Of a stretch of DNA of 64,000 bases, positions 51,055 to 63,127 are shown one piece after another. The DNA comes from Bugula neritina. Lineage: Eukaryota > Bryozoa > Gymnolaemata > Cheilostomatida > Bugulidae. A model generated the notes under the pieces. The model did not search any database. It saw nothing but the letters and a program-made list of their open reading frames with translations, and was not told where the DNA came from. Numbering within the stretch: position 1 is the stretch's first letter; the number at the start of each line of letters is the position of its first letter. Location: NCBI GenBank assembly GCA_964035545.1, contig CAXIUT010000103.1, forward strand, positions 248,001-312,000. The letters run 5' to 3'. The position numbers and the translations under genes were made by a program.

Positions 51055-52397
51055 CACAGTGTTATATTTTGCTAGAGCAAAAACTAATTTTAGATGCCTT
51101 TGCAAACATATGAGAAATAAATGAGTCATTCCATGAAAAGAGGTGTTTGCAGCAATTGTCCACTTTTGATTTACAAGCGGCATGGAAACTTTTGTAGTTT
51201 TAAATAATATCACCAAACTCATCACTTGCATGTGTTTAGATACTTGATAAATTTTTTTATGCAAAACTTGATGCCTGCTTCAAAGACACCAGTGCTTAAT
51301 TACTGTGTTAACTGTATTGGCACGTTGCCATGAGATATTTGGTAATATTTCGCATCACAACAAACTCTTCAAAAAGTTAAGAAAATCAGTCTAGAAAGTT
51401 AATGAAATAAACCTACCAGAAAGAGTAAGCCAGATGTAACAAGTAGATCCAAAACAATTAGTTGATTAACAATTGAAGTTGAAATCTCCATGTAGTCAAC
51501 ACTTTAGTCCTAATGTCAAATGCAAACGCCTGCAATCAAACTGTGTAGACTTCATGAGCTGGTTAGCTGACAGGACTCATTAAAGTTCTTAACTCTTGTG
51601 TGTATAGTGATGCCCATCTTGAACTAGAGAGGGCTGACTGAAGACTGCTACTTTGTGAAAATTGACAATGCATATTATTATTATTCATTGTTGAGATTCA
51701 CGACTGCCATAAACAATGATAAAATATTCATTGTTGGTACTACTGAGTAGAATAAAATATAATATAATATTATTTTCTGGACAAATAAATAATATCAAAT
51801 GCATATTATAACTTACCATAAATCTACAGTGCTTCACATCTTCACTTTTTTCTGCAATGCTATTTCTTTGCAGTTAGAAGTACTAGTTGAAAATATGACT
51901 ATGAAACATAACCCTTCAATTTCATTGCACCAGCACCAGTTGCAAGATAGGTGTGTTGGGAGTTATCTTTCCAAAAATTTTGTTCTTTGTGTTTATACGA
52001 AGCAGACACAGGCTAATATTAGTTTTGTTATTTGCAAGAGTTTTTCTGTCTGATTGTCCATCAGCAAAAGTTTGGCCTTGCAGTTATTATGGAAATACCA
52101 GTGATGCTGGAAGACCTTTGCATTGTACACCCGCCTTTACTATTGAATTTAGATGTTTTATTTTCCCATCCCCTCTCCTGCCCCCCTGTCCCCTCTAACA
52201 ACCAGCAATCCTGACTCATGTGAATTGTGTTATTGTTCTAGAGTTGGCCCATGGGCCTACAGTATACGATTTGAAGCTTTATAGTTTACAGGCAGTGGAG
52301 ATGAGTCACTGCTAAAACCCATTTTGTTAGTAGACTATATTGCTCTTCAATCATCAGTTTTCATATTAAAAGAGAAAGCTCATCTGCAGCGCCATTT
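51055..52397 (+). repeat. Satellite unit 39, head e, C6 tail (1,343 bp)
   Basis: Length is explained by C6 (1,341), plus a TTA insertion at 51458-51460, minus one base in TTTGGCCTTG (about 52072). It also has ATGCTATTTC, CCAAAAATTT and TTCTTTGTG, not seen in unit 40. Confidence 0.94.
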
Positions 52398-53741
52398 CAC
52401 AGTGTTATATTTTGCTAGAGCAAAAACTAATTTTAGATGCCTTTGCAAACATATGAGAAATAAATGAGTCATTCCATGAAAAGAGGTGTTTGCAGCAATT
52501 GTCCACTTTTGATTTACAAGCGGCATGGAAACTTTTGTAGTTTTAAATAATATCACCAAACTCATCACTTGCATGTGTTTAGATACTTGATAAATTTTTT
52601 TATGCAAAACTTGATGCCTGCTTCAAAGACACCAGTGCTTAATTACTGTGTTAACTGTATTGGCACGTTGCCATGAGATATTTGGTAATATTTCGCATCA
52701 CAACAAACTCTTCAAAAAGTTAAGAAAATCAGTCTAGAAAGTTAATGAAATAAACCTACCAGAAAGAGTAAGCCAGATGTAACAAGTAGATCCAAAACAA
52801 TTAGTTGATTAACAATTGAAGTTGAAATCTCCATGTAGTCAACACTTTAGTCCTAATGTCAAATGCAAACGCCTGCAATCAAACTGTGTAGACTTCATGA
52901 GCTGGTTAGCTGACAGGACTCATTAAAGTTCTTAACTCTTGTGTGTATAGTGATGCCCATCTTGAACTAGAGAGGGCTGACTGAAGACTGCTACTTTGTG
53001 AAAATTGACAATGCATATTATTATTATTCATTGTTGAGATTCACGACTGCCATAAACAATGATAAAATATTCATTGTTGGTACTACTGAGTAGAATAAAA
53101 TATAATATAATATTATTTTCTGGACAAATAAATAATATCAAATGCATATTATAACTTACCATAAATCTACAGTGCTTCACATCTTCACTTTTTTCTGCAA
53201 TGTTATTTCTTTGCAGTTAGAAGTACTAGTTGAAAATATGACTATGAAACATAACCCTTCAATTTCATTGCACCAGCACCAGTTGCAAGATAGGTGTGTT
53301 GGGAGTTATCTTTCCCAAAATTTTGTTCTTGGTGTTTATACGAAGCAGACACAGGCTAATATTAGTTTTGTTATTTGCAAGAGTTTTTCTGTCTGATTGT
53401 CCATCAGCAAAAGTTTGCGCCTTGCAGTTATTATGGAAATACCAGTGATGCTCGAAGACCTTTGCATTGTACATCCGCTTTTACTATTGAATTTAGATGT
53501 TTTATTTTCCCATCCCCTCTCCTGCCCCCCTGTCCCCTCTAACAACCAGCAATCCTGACTTATGTGAATTTTGTTATTGTTCTAGAGTTGGCCCATGGGT
53601 CTACAGTATACGATTTGAAGCTTTATAGTTTACAGGCAGTGGAGATGAGTCACTGCTGAAAGCCATTTTATTAGTAGACTATATTGCTCTTCAATCATCA
53701 GTTTTCATATTAAAAGAGAAAGCTCATCTGCAGCGCCATTT
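52398..53741 (+). repeat. Satellite unit 40, head e, tail R (1,344 bp)
   Basis: Head and middle match unit 39, including the TTA insertion at 52801-52803. The tail switches to R-type (TTTGCGCC, CTCGAAG, ACATCCGC, GACTTATG, AAAGCCATTTT), as in unit 34. Confidence 0.94.
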
Positions 53742-55082
53742 CACAGTGTTATATTTTGCTAGAGCAATAACTAATTTTAGATGCCTTTGCAAACATATGA
53801 GAAATAACTGAGTCATTCTATGAAAAGAGGTGTTTGCAGCACTTGTCGACTTTTGATTTACACGCGGCATGGAAACTTTTGTAGTTTTAAATAATATCTC
53901 CAAACTCATCACTTGCATGTGTTTAGATACTTGATGAAAATTTTTATGCATAACTTGATGCCTGCTTCAAAGACACCAGTGCTTAGTTACTGTGTTAAAT
54001 GTATTGGCACGTTGCCATGAGATATTTGGTAATATTTCGCATCACAACAAACTCTTCAGAAAGTTAAGAAAATCAGTCTAGAAAGTTAATGAAATAAACC
54101 TACCAGAGAGAGTAAGCCAGATGTAACAAGTAGATCCAAAACAAGTTGATTAACAATTGAAGTTGAAATCTCCATGTAGTCAACACTTTAGTCCTAATGT
54201 CAAATGCAAACGTCTGCAACCAAACTGTGTAGACTTCATGAGCTGGTTAGCTGACAGGACTCATTAAAGTTCTTGACTCTTGTGTGTATAGTGATGCCCA
54301 TCTTGAACCAGAGAAGGCTGACTGAAGACTGCTACTTTGTGAAAATTGATAATGCATATTATTATTATTCATTGTTGAGATTCACGACTGCCATACACAA
54401 TGATAAAATATTCATTGTTGGTACTACTGAGTAGAATAAAATATAATATAATATTATTTTCTGGACAGATAAATAATATCAAATGCATATTATAACTTAC
54501 CATAAATCTACAGTGCTTCACATCTTCACCTTTTTCTGCAATGTTATTTCTTTGCAGTTAGAAGTACTAGCTGAATATATGACTATGAAACATAACCCTT
54601 CAATTTCATTGCACCAGCACCAGTTGCAAGATAGGTGTGTTGGGAGTTATCTTTCCCAAAATTTTGTTCTTGGTGTTTATACGAAGCAGACACAGGCTAA
54701 TATTAGTTTTGTTATTTGCAAGAGTTTTTCTGTCTGATTGTCCATCAGCAAAAGTTTGCGCCTTGCAGTTATTATGGAAATACCAGTGATGCTCGAAGAC
54801 CTTTGCATTGTACATCCGCTTTTACTATTGAATTTAGATGTTTTATTTTCCCATCCCCTCTCCTGCCCCCCTGTCCCCTCTAACAACCAGCAATCCTGAC
54901 TTATGTGAATTTTGTTATTGTTCTAGAGTTGGCCCATGGGTCTACAGTATACGATTTGAAGCTTTATAGTTTACAGGCAGTGGAGATGAGTCACTGCTGA
55001 AACCCATTTTATTAGTAGACTATATTGCTCTTCAATCATCAGTTTTCATATTAAAAGAGAAAGCTCATCTGCAGCGCCATTT
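53742..55082 (+). repeat. Satellite unit 41, head b, tail R (1,341 bp)
   Basis: A SalI head with GATAATGCAT (T where most units have C) in the middle. The R tail has GACTTATG and CCATGGGTC, ending CCCATTTT. Confidence 0.94.
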
Positions 55083-56422
55083 CACAGTGTTATATTTTGC
55101 TAGAGCAATAACTAATTTTAGATGCCTTTGCAAACATATGAGAAATAACTGAGTCATTCTATGAAAAGAGGTGTTTGCAGCAATTGTCCACTTTTGATTT
55201 ACAAGCGGCATGGAAACTTTTGTAGTTTTAAATAATATCTCCAAACTCATCACTTGCATGTGTTTAGATACTTGATAAATTTTTTTATGCAAAACTTGAT
55301 GCCTGCTTCAAAGACACCAGTGCTTAATTACTGTGTTAAATGTATTGGCACGTTGCCATGAGATATTTGGTAATATATTTCGCATCACAACAAACTCTTC
55401 AGAAAGTTAAGAAAATCAGTATAGAAAGTTAATGAAATAAACCTACCAGAGAGAGTAAGCCAGATGTAACAAGTAGATCCAAAACAAGTTGATTAACAAT
55501 TGAAGTTGAAATCTCCATGTAGTCAACACTTTAGTCCTAATGTCAAATGCAAACGTCTGCAACCAAACTGTGTAGACTTCATGAGCTGGTTAGCTGACAG
55601 GACTCATTAAAGTTCTTAACTCTTGTGTGAATAGTGATGCCCATCTTGAACTAGAGAGGGCTGACTGAAGACTGCTACTTTGTGAAAATTGACAATGCAT
55701 ATTATTATTATTCATTGTTGAGATTCACGACTGCCATAAACAATGATAAAATATTCATTGTTGGTACTAGTGAGTAGAATAAAATATAATATAATATGTT
55801 CTTGACAGATAAATAATATCATATAGAGAATCTAACTTGCCATAACTCTACAGTGCTTCACCTCTTCAACTTTTCCGGCAATGTTATTTTTTTCTAGTTA
55901 GAAGTACTAGCTGAATATAGGACTATGAAACATAGCCCTTCAATTTCATTGCACCAGCACCGGTTGCAAGATAGGTGTGGTGGGAGTTATCTTTCCTAAA
56001 AGTTTGTTCTTGGCGTTTATACGAAGCAGACACAGGCTAATATTAGTTTACTTATTTGAAAGAGTTTTTCTGTCATATTGTCCATCAGCAGGAGCTTGCG
56101 CCTTGCAGTTATTATGGAAATATCAGTGATGCTGGAAGACCTTTGCATTGTACACCCGCCTTTACTATTAAATTTAGATGTTTTATTTTCCCATCCCCTC
56201 TCCTGCCCCCCTGTCCCCTCTAACAACCAGCAATCCTGACTTATGTGAATTTTGTTATTGTTCTAGAGTTGGCCCATGGGTGTACAGTATACGATTTGAA
56301 GCTTTATAGTTTACAGGCAGTGGAGATGAGTCACTGCTGAAACCCATTTTGTTAGTAGACTATATTGCTCTTCAATCATCAGTTTTCATATTAAAAGAGA
56401 AAGCTCATCTGCAGCGCCATTT
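55083..56422 (+). repeat. Satellite unit 42, head f, full S segment (1,340 bp, shortest)
   Basis: The head is e/d-like (ACAAGCGG, TTGATAAATTTTTT). A TA insertion gives TAATATATTTCGC (about 55375). The diverged segment begins at ATATGTTCTTGACAG (about 55796), which costs 3 bp against other units. It has CATATAGAGAATC, TTTCCGGCAATG and TTTTTTCTAG, then S markers and a CCATGGGTG end. Confidence 0.94.
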
Positions 56423-57763
56423 CACAGTGTTATATTTTGCTAGAGCAATAACTAATTTTAGATGCCTTTGCAAACATATGAGAAATAACTGAGTCATTCT
56501 ATGAAAAGAGGTGTTTGCAGCACTTGTCCACTTTTGATTTACACGCGGCATGGAAACTTTTGTAGTTTTAAATAATATCTCCAAACTCATCACTTGCATG
56601 TGTTTAGATACTTGATGAAAATTTTTATGCATAACTTGATGCCTGCTTCAAAGACACCAGTGCTTAGTTACTGTGTTAAATGTATTGGCACGTTGCCATG
56701 AGATATTTGGTAATATTTCGCATCACAACAAACTCTTCAGAAAGTTAAGAAAATCAGTCTAGAAAGTTAATGAAATAAACCTACCAGAGAGAGTAAGCCA
56801 GATGTAACAAGTAGATCGAAAACAAGTTGATTAACAATTGAAGTTGAAATCTCCATGTAGTCAACACTTTAGTCCTAATGTCAAATGCAAACGTCTGCAA
56901 CCAAACTGTGTAGACTTCATGAGCTGGTTAGCTGACAGGACTCATTAAAGTTCTTGACTCTTGTGTGTATAGTGATGCCCATCTTGAACCAGAGAAGGCT
57001 GACTGAAGACTGCTACTTTGTGAAAATTGACAATGCATATTATTATTATTCATTGTTGAGATTCACGACTGCCATACACAATGATAAAATATTCATTGTT
57101 GGTACTACTGAGTAGAATAAAATATAATATAATATTATTTTCTGGACAGATAAATAATATCAAATGCATATTATAACTTACCATAAATCTACAGTGCTTC
57201 ACATCTTCACCTTTTTCTGCAATGTTATTTCTTTGCAGTTAGAAGTACTAGCTGAATATATGACTATGAAACATAACCCTTCAATTTCATTGCACCAGCA
57301 CCAGTTGCAAGATAGGTGTGTTGGGAGTTATCTTTCCCAAAATTTTGTTCTTGGTGTTTATACGAAGCAGACACAGGCTAATATTAGTTTTGTTATTTGC
57401 AAGAGTTTTTCTGTCTGATTGTCCATCAGCAAAAGTTTGCGTCTTGCAGTTATTATGGAAATACCAGTGATGCTCGAAGACCTTTGCATTGTACATCCGC
57501 TTTTACTATTGAATTTAGATGTTTTATTTTCCCATCCCCTCTCCTGCCCCCCTGTCCCCTCTAACAACCAGCAATCCTGACTTATGTGAATTTTGTTATT
57601 GTTCTAGAGTTGGCCCATGGGTCTACAGTATACGATTTGAAGCTTTATAGTTTACAGGCAGTGGAGATGAGTCACTGCTGAAAGCCATTTTATTAGTAGA
57701 CTATATTGCTCTTCAATCATCAGTTTTCATATTAAAAGAGAAAGCTCATCTGCAGCGCCATTT
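56423..57763 (+). repeat. Satellite unit 43, head g, tail R (1,341 bp)
   Basis: A b-like head without SalI (GTCCAC), with GTAGATCGAAAA shared with unit 45. The R tail has a private TTTGCGTCTTG and ends AAAGCCATTTT. Confidence 0.94.
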
Positions 57764-59104
57764 CACAGTGTTATATTTTGCTAGCGCAATAACTAATTTT
57801 AGATGCCTTTGCAAACATATGAGAAATAACTGAGTCATTCTATGAAAAGAGGTGTTTGCAGCACTTGTCCACTTTTGATTTACACGCGGCATGGAAACTT
57901 TTGTAGTTTTAAATAATATCTCCAAACTCATCACTTGCATGTGTTTAGATACTTGATGAAAATTTTTATGCATAACTTGATGCCTGCTTCAAAGACACCA
58001 GTGCTTAGTTACTGTGTTAAATGTATTGGCACGTTGCCATGAGATATTTGGTAATATTTCGCATCACAACAAACTCTTCAGAAAGTTAAGAAAATTAGTC
58101 TAGAAAGTTAATGAAATAAACCTATCAGAGAGAGTAAGCCAGATGTAACAAGTAGATCCAAAACAAGTTGATTAACAATTGAAGTTGAAATCTCCATGTA
58201 GTCAACACTTTAGTCCTAATGTCAAATGCAAACGTCTGCAACCAAACTGTGTAGACTTCATGAGCTGGTTAGCTGACAGGACTCATTAAAGTTCTTGACT
58301 CTTGTGTGTATAGTGATGCCCATCTTGAACCAGAGAAGGCTGACTGAAGACTGCTACTTTGTGAAAATTGATAATGCATATTATTATTATTCATTGTTGA
58401 GATTCACGACTGCCATACACAATGATAAAATATTCATTGTTGGTACTACTGAGTAGAATAAAATATAATATAATATTATTTTCTGGACAGATAAATAATA
58501 TCAAATGCATATTATAACTTACCATAAATCTACAGTGCTTCACATCTTCACCTTTTTCTGCAATGTTATTTCTTTGCAGTTAGAAGTACTAGCTGAATAT
58601 AGGACTATGAAACATAGCCCTTCAATTTCATTGCACCAGCACCGGTTGCAAGATAGGTGTGGTGGGAGTTATCTTTCCTAAAAGTTTGTTCTTGGCGTTT
58701 ATACGAAGCAGACACAGGCTAATATTAGTTTACTTATTTGAAAGAGTTTTTCTGTCATATTGTCCATCAGCAGGAGCTTGCGCCTTGCAGTTATTATGGA
58801 AATATCAGTGATGCTGGAAGACCTTTGCATTGTACACCCGCCTTTACTATTAAATTTAGATGTTTTATTTTCCCATCCCCTCTCCTGCCCCCCTGTCCCC
58901 TCTAACAACCAGCAATCCTGACTTATGTGAATTTTGTTATTGTTCTAGAGTTGGCCCATGGGTGTACAGTATACGATTTGAAGCTTTATAGTTTACAGGC
59001 AGTGGAGATGAGTCACTGCTGAAACCCATTTTGTTAGTAGACTATATTGCTCTTCAATCATCAGTTTTCATATTAAAAGAGAAAGCTCATCTGCAGCGCC
59101 ATTT
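57764..59104 (+). repeat. Satellite unit 44, head g, tail S (1,341 bp)
   Basis: It has GCTAGCGCAA in the head (shared with unit 46), CCTATCAGAG, and GATAATGCAT. S begins at ATATAGGACT (about 58600), later than in unit 42 and slightly earlier than in units 30, 32 and 45. Confidence 0.94.
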
Positions 59105-60445
59105 CACAGTGTTATATTTTGCTAGAGCAATAACTAATTTTAGATGCCTTTGCAAACATATGAGAAATAACTGAGTCATTCTATGAAAAGAGGTGTTTGC
59201 AGCACTTGTCCACTTTTGATTTACACGCGGCATGGAAACTTTTGTAGTTTTAAATAATATCTCCAAACTCATCACTTGCATGTGTTTAGATACTTGATGA
59301 AAATTTTTATGCATAACTTGATGCCTGCTTCAAAGACACCAGTGCTTAGTTACTGTGTTAAATGTATTGGCACGTTGCCATGAGATATTTGGTAATATTT
59401 CGCATCACAACAAACTCTTCAGAAAGTTAAGAAAATCAGTCTAGAAAGTTAATGAAATAAACCTACCAGAGAGAGTAAGCCAGATGTAACAAGTAGATCG
59501 AAAACAAGTTGATTAACAATTGAAGTTGAAATCTCCATGTAGTCAACACTTTAGTCCTAATGTCAAATGCAAACGTCTGCAACCAAACTGTGTAGACTTC
59601 ATGAGCTGGTTAGCTGACAGGACTCATTAAAGTTCTTGACTCTTGTGTGTATAGTGATGCCCATCTTGAACCAGAGAAGGCTGACTGAAGACTGCTACTT
59701 TGTGAAAATTGACAATGCATATTATTATTATTCATTGTTGAGATTCACGACTGCCATACACAATGATAAAATATTCATTGTTGGTACTACTGAGTAGAAT
59801 AAAATATAATATAATATTATTTTCTGGACAGATAAATAATATCAAATGCATATTATAACTTACCATAAATCTACAGTGCTTCACATCTTCACCTTTTTCT
59901 GCAATGTTATTTCTTTGCAGTTAGAAGTACTAGCTGAATATACGACTATGAAACATAGCCCTTCAATTTCATTGCACCAGCACCGGTTGCAAGATAGGTG
60001 TGGTGGGAGTTATCTTTCCTAAAAGTTTGTTCTTGGCGTTTATACGAAGCAGACACAGGCTAATATTAGTTTACTTATTTGAAAGAGTTTTTCTGTCATA
60101 TTGTCCATCAGCAGGAGCTTGCGCCTTGCAGTTATTATGGAAATATCAGTGATGCTGGAAGACCTTTGCATTGTACACCCGCCTTTACTATTAAATTTAG
60201 ATGTTTTATTTTCCCCTCCCCTCTCCTGCCCCCCTGTCCCTTCTAACAACCAGTAATCCTGACTCATGTGAAATGTGTTATTGTTTTAGAGTTGGACCAT
60301 GGGCCTACAGTATACGATTTGAAGCTTTATAGTTTACAGGCAGTGGAGATGAGTCACTGCTGAAACCCAATTTATTAGTAGACTATATTGCTCTTCAATC
60401 ATCAGTTTTCATATTAAAAGAGAAAACTCATCTGCAGCGCCATTT
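59105..60445 (+). repeat. Satellite unit 45, head g, tail S (1,341 bp)
   Basis: The head has GTAGATCGAAAA. The S tail is the unit 30/32 form (ATACGACT then ACATAGCCC; CCAGTAATCC; GAGTTGGACC; CCCAATTT end). Confidence 0.94.
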
Positions 60446-61786
60446 CACAGTGTTATATTTTGCTAGCGCAATAACTAATTTTAGATGCCTTTGCAAACAT
60501 ATGAGAAATAAATGAGTCATTCTATGAAAAGAGGTGTTTGCAGCACTTGTCCACTTTTGATTTACACGCAGCATGGAAACTTTTGTAGTTTTAAATAATA
60601 TCTCCAAACTCATCACTTGCATGTGTTTAGATACTTGATAAATTTTTTTATGCAAAACTTGATGCCTGCTTCAAAGACACCAGTGCTTAATTACTGTGTT
60701 AACTGTATTGGCACGTTGCCATGAGATATTTGGTAATATTTCGCATCACAACAAACTCTTCAGAAAGTTAAGAAAATCAGTCTAGAAAGTTAATGAAATA
60801 AACCTACCAGAAAGAGTAAGCCAGATGTAACAAGTAGATCCAAAACAAGTTGATTAACAATTGAAGTTGAAATCTCCATGTAGTCAACACTTTAGTCCTA
60901 ATGTCAAATGCAAACGTCTGCAACCAAACTGTGTAGACTTCATGAGCTGGTTAGCTGACAGGACTCATTAAAGTTCTTGACTCTTGTGTGTATAGTGATG
61001 CCCATCTTGAACCAGAGAGGGCTGACTGAAGACTGCTACTTTGTGAAAATTGACAATGCATATTATTATTATTCATTGTTGAGATTCACGACTGCCATAC
61101 ACAATGATAAAATATTCATTGTTGGTACTACTGAGTAGAATAAAATATAATATAATATTATTTTCTGGACAGATAAATAATATCAAATGCATATTATAAC
61201 TTACCATAAATCTACAGTGCTTCACATCTTCACCTTTTTCTGCAATGTTATTTCTTTGCAGTTAGAAGTACTAGCTGAATATATGACTATGAAACATAAC
61301 CCTTCAATTTCATTGCACCAGCACCAGTTGCAAGATAGGTGTGTTGGGAGTTATCTTTCCCAAAATTTTGTTCTTGGTGTTTATACGAAGCAGACACAGG
61401 CTAATATTAGTTTTGTTATTTGCAAGAGTTTTTCTGTCTGATTGTCCGTCAGCAAAAGTTTGCGCCTTGCAGTTATTATGGAAATATCAGTGATGCTGGA
61501 AGACCTTTGCATTGTACATCCGCCTTTACTATTGAATTTAGATGTTTTATTTTCCCATCCCCTCTCCTGCCCCCCTGTCCCCTCTAACAACCAGCAATCC
61601 TGACTTATGTGAATTTTGTTATTGTTCTAGAGTTGGCCCATGGGTGTACAGTATACGATTTGAAGCTTTATAGTTTACAGGCAGTGCAGATGAGTCACTG
61701 CTGAAACCCATTTTATTAGTAGACTATATTGCTCTTCAATCATCAGTTTTCATATTAAAAGAGAAAGCTCATCTGCAGCGCCATTT
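60446..61786 (+). repeat. Satellite unit 46, head d, mixed C6 tail (1,341 bp)
   Basis: The d head carries GCTAGCGCAA. The tail mixes TGTCCGTCAGC (as in 31 and 33), the S-like AAATATCAG, and R-like GACTTATG with CCATGGGTG. GCAGTGCAGATG is a private loop change. Confidence 0.93.
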
Positions 61787-63127
61787 CACAGTGTTATATT
61801 TTGCTAGAGCAATAACTAATTTTAGATGCCTTTGCAAACATATGAGAAATAACTGAGTCATTCTATGAAAAGAGGTGTTTGCAGCACTTGTCCACTTTTG
61901 ATTTACACGCGGCATGGAAACTTTTGTAGTTTTAAATAATATCTCCAAACTCATCACTTGCATGTGTTTAGATACTTGATGAAAATTTTTATGCATAACT
62001 TGATGCCTGCTTCAAAGACACCAGTGCTTAGTTACTGTGTTAAATGTATTGGCACGTTGCCATGAGATATTTGGTAATATTTCGCATCACAACAAACTCT
62101 TCAGAAAGTTAAGAAAATCAGTCTAGAAAGTTAATGAAATAAACCTACCAGAGAGAGTAAGCCAGATGTAACAAGTAGATCCAAAACAAGTTGATTAACA
62201 ATTGAAGTTGAAATCTCCATGTAGTCAACACTTTAGTCCTAATGTCAAATGCAAACGTCTGCAACCAAACTGTGTAGACTTCATGAGCTGGTTAGCTGAC
62301 AGGACTCATTAAAGTTCTTGACTCTTGTGTGTATAGTGATGCCCATCTTGAACCAGAGAAGGCTGACTGAAGACTGCTACTTTGTGAAAATTGACAATGC
62401 ATATTATTATTATTCATTGTTGAGATTCACGACTGCCATACACAATGATAAAATATTCATTGTTGGTACTACTGAGTAGAATAAAATATAATATAATATT
62501 ATTTTCTGGACAGATAAATAATATCAAATGCATATTATAACTTACCATAAATCTACAGTGCTTCACATCTTCACCTTTTTCTGCAATGTTATTTCTTTGC
62601 AGTTAGAAGTACTAGCTGAATATATGACTATGAAACATAACCCTTCAATTCCATCGCACCAGCACCAGTTGCAAGATAGGTGTGTTGGGAGTTATCTTTC
62701 CCATAATTTTGTTCTTGGTGTTTATACGAAGCAGACACAGGCTAATATTAGTTTTGTTATTTGCAAGAGTTTTTCTGTCTGATTGTCCATCAGCAAAAGT
62801 TTGCGCCTTGCAGTTATTATGGAAATACCAGTGATGCTCGAAGACCTTTGCATTGTACATCCGCTTTTACTATTGAATTTAGATGTTTTATTTTCCCATC
62901 CCCTCTCCTGCCCCCCTGTCCCCTCTAACAACCAGCAATCCTGACTTATGTGAATTTTGTTATTGTTCTAGAGTTGGCCCATGGGTCTACAGTATACGAT
63001 TTGAAGCTTTATAGTTTACAGGCAGTGGAGATGAGTCACTGCTGAAACCCAATTTATTAGTAGACTATATTGCTCTTCAATCATCAGTTTTCATATTAAA
63101 AGAGAAAACTCATCTGCAGCGCCATTT
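61787..63127 (+). repeat. Satellite unit 47, head g, tail R (1,341 bp)
   Basis: Private changes are TTCCATCGCACC and CCCATAATTT. It has an R tail, and its end is CCCAATTT with GAAAACTC, leading into a d head. Confidence 0.94.

Larger units (their letters stand above)
51055..53741 (+). repeat. Recent tandem duplication of an e-type unit (units 39-40)
   Basis: Both units share markers absent elsewhere: GAGCAAAAAC, a CCATGAAAAG variant (ATTCCATG), AATATCACC, TCAAAAAGTT, a TTA insertion giving ACAATTAGTTG (51458-51460 and 52801-52803), and CGCCTGCAATC. The same GCTAAAACCC and TTTTGTTAG precede both heads (about 50970 and 52311). Unit 39 alone has a 1-bp deletion in its tail (TTTGGCCTTG near 52072). 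Confidence 0.9.
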
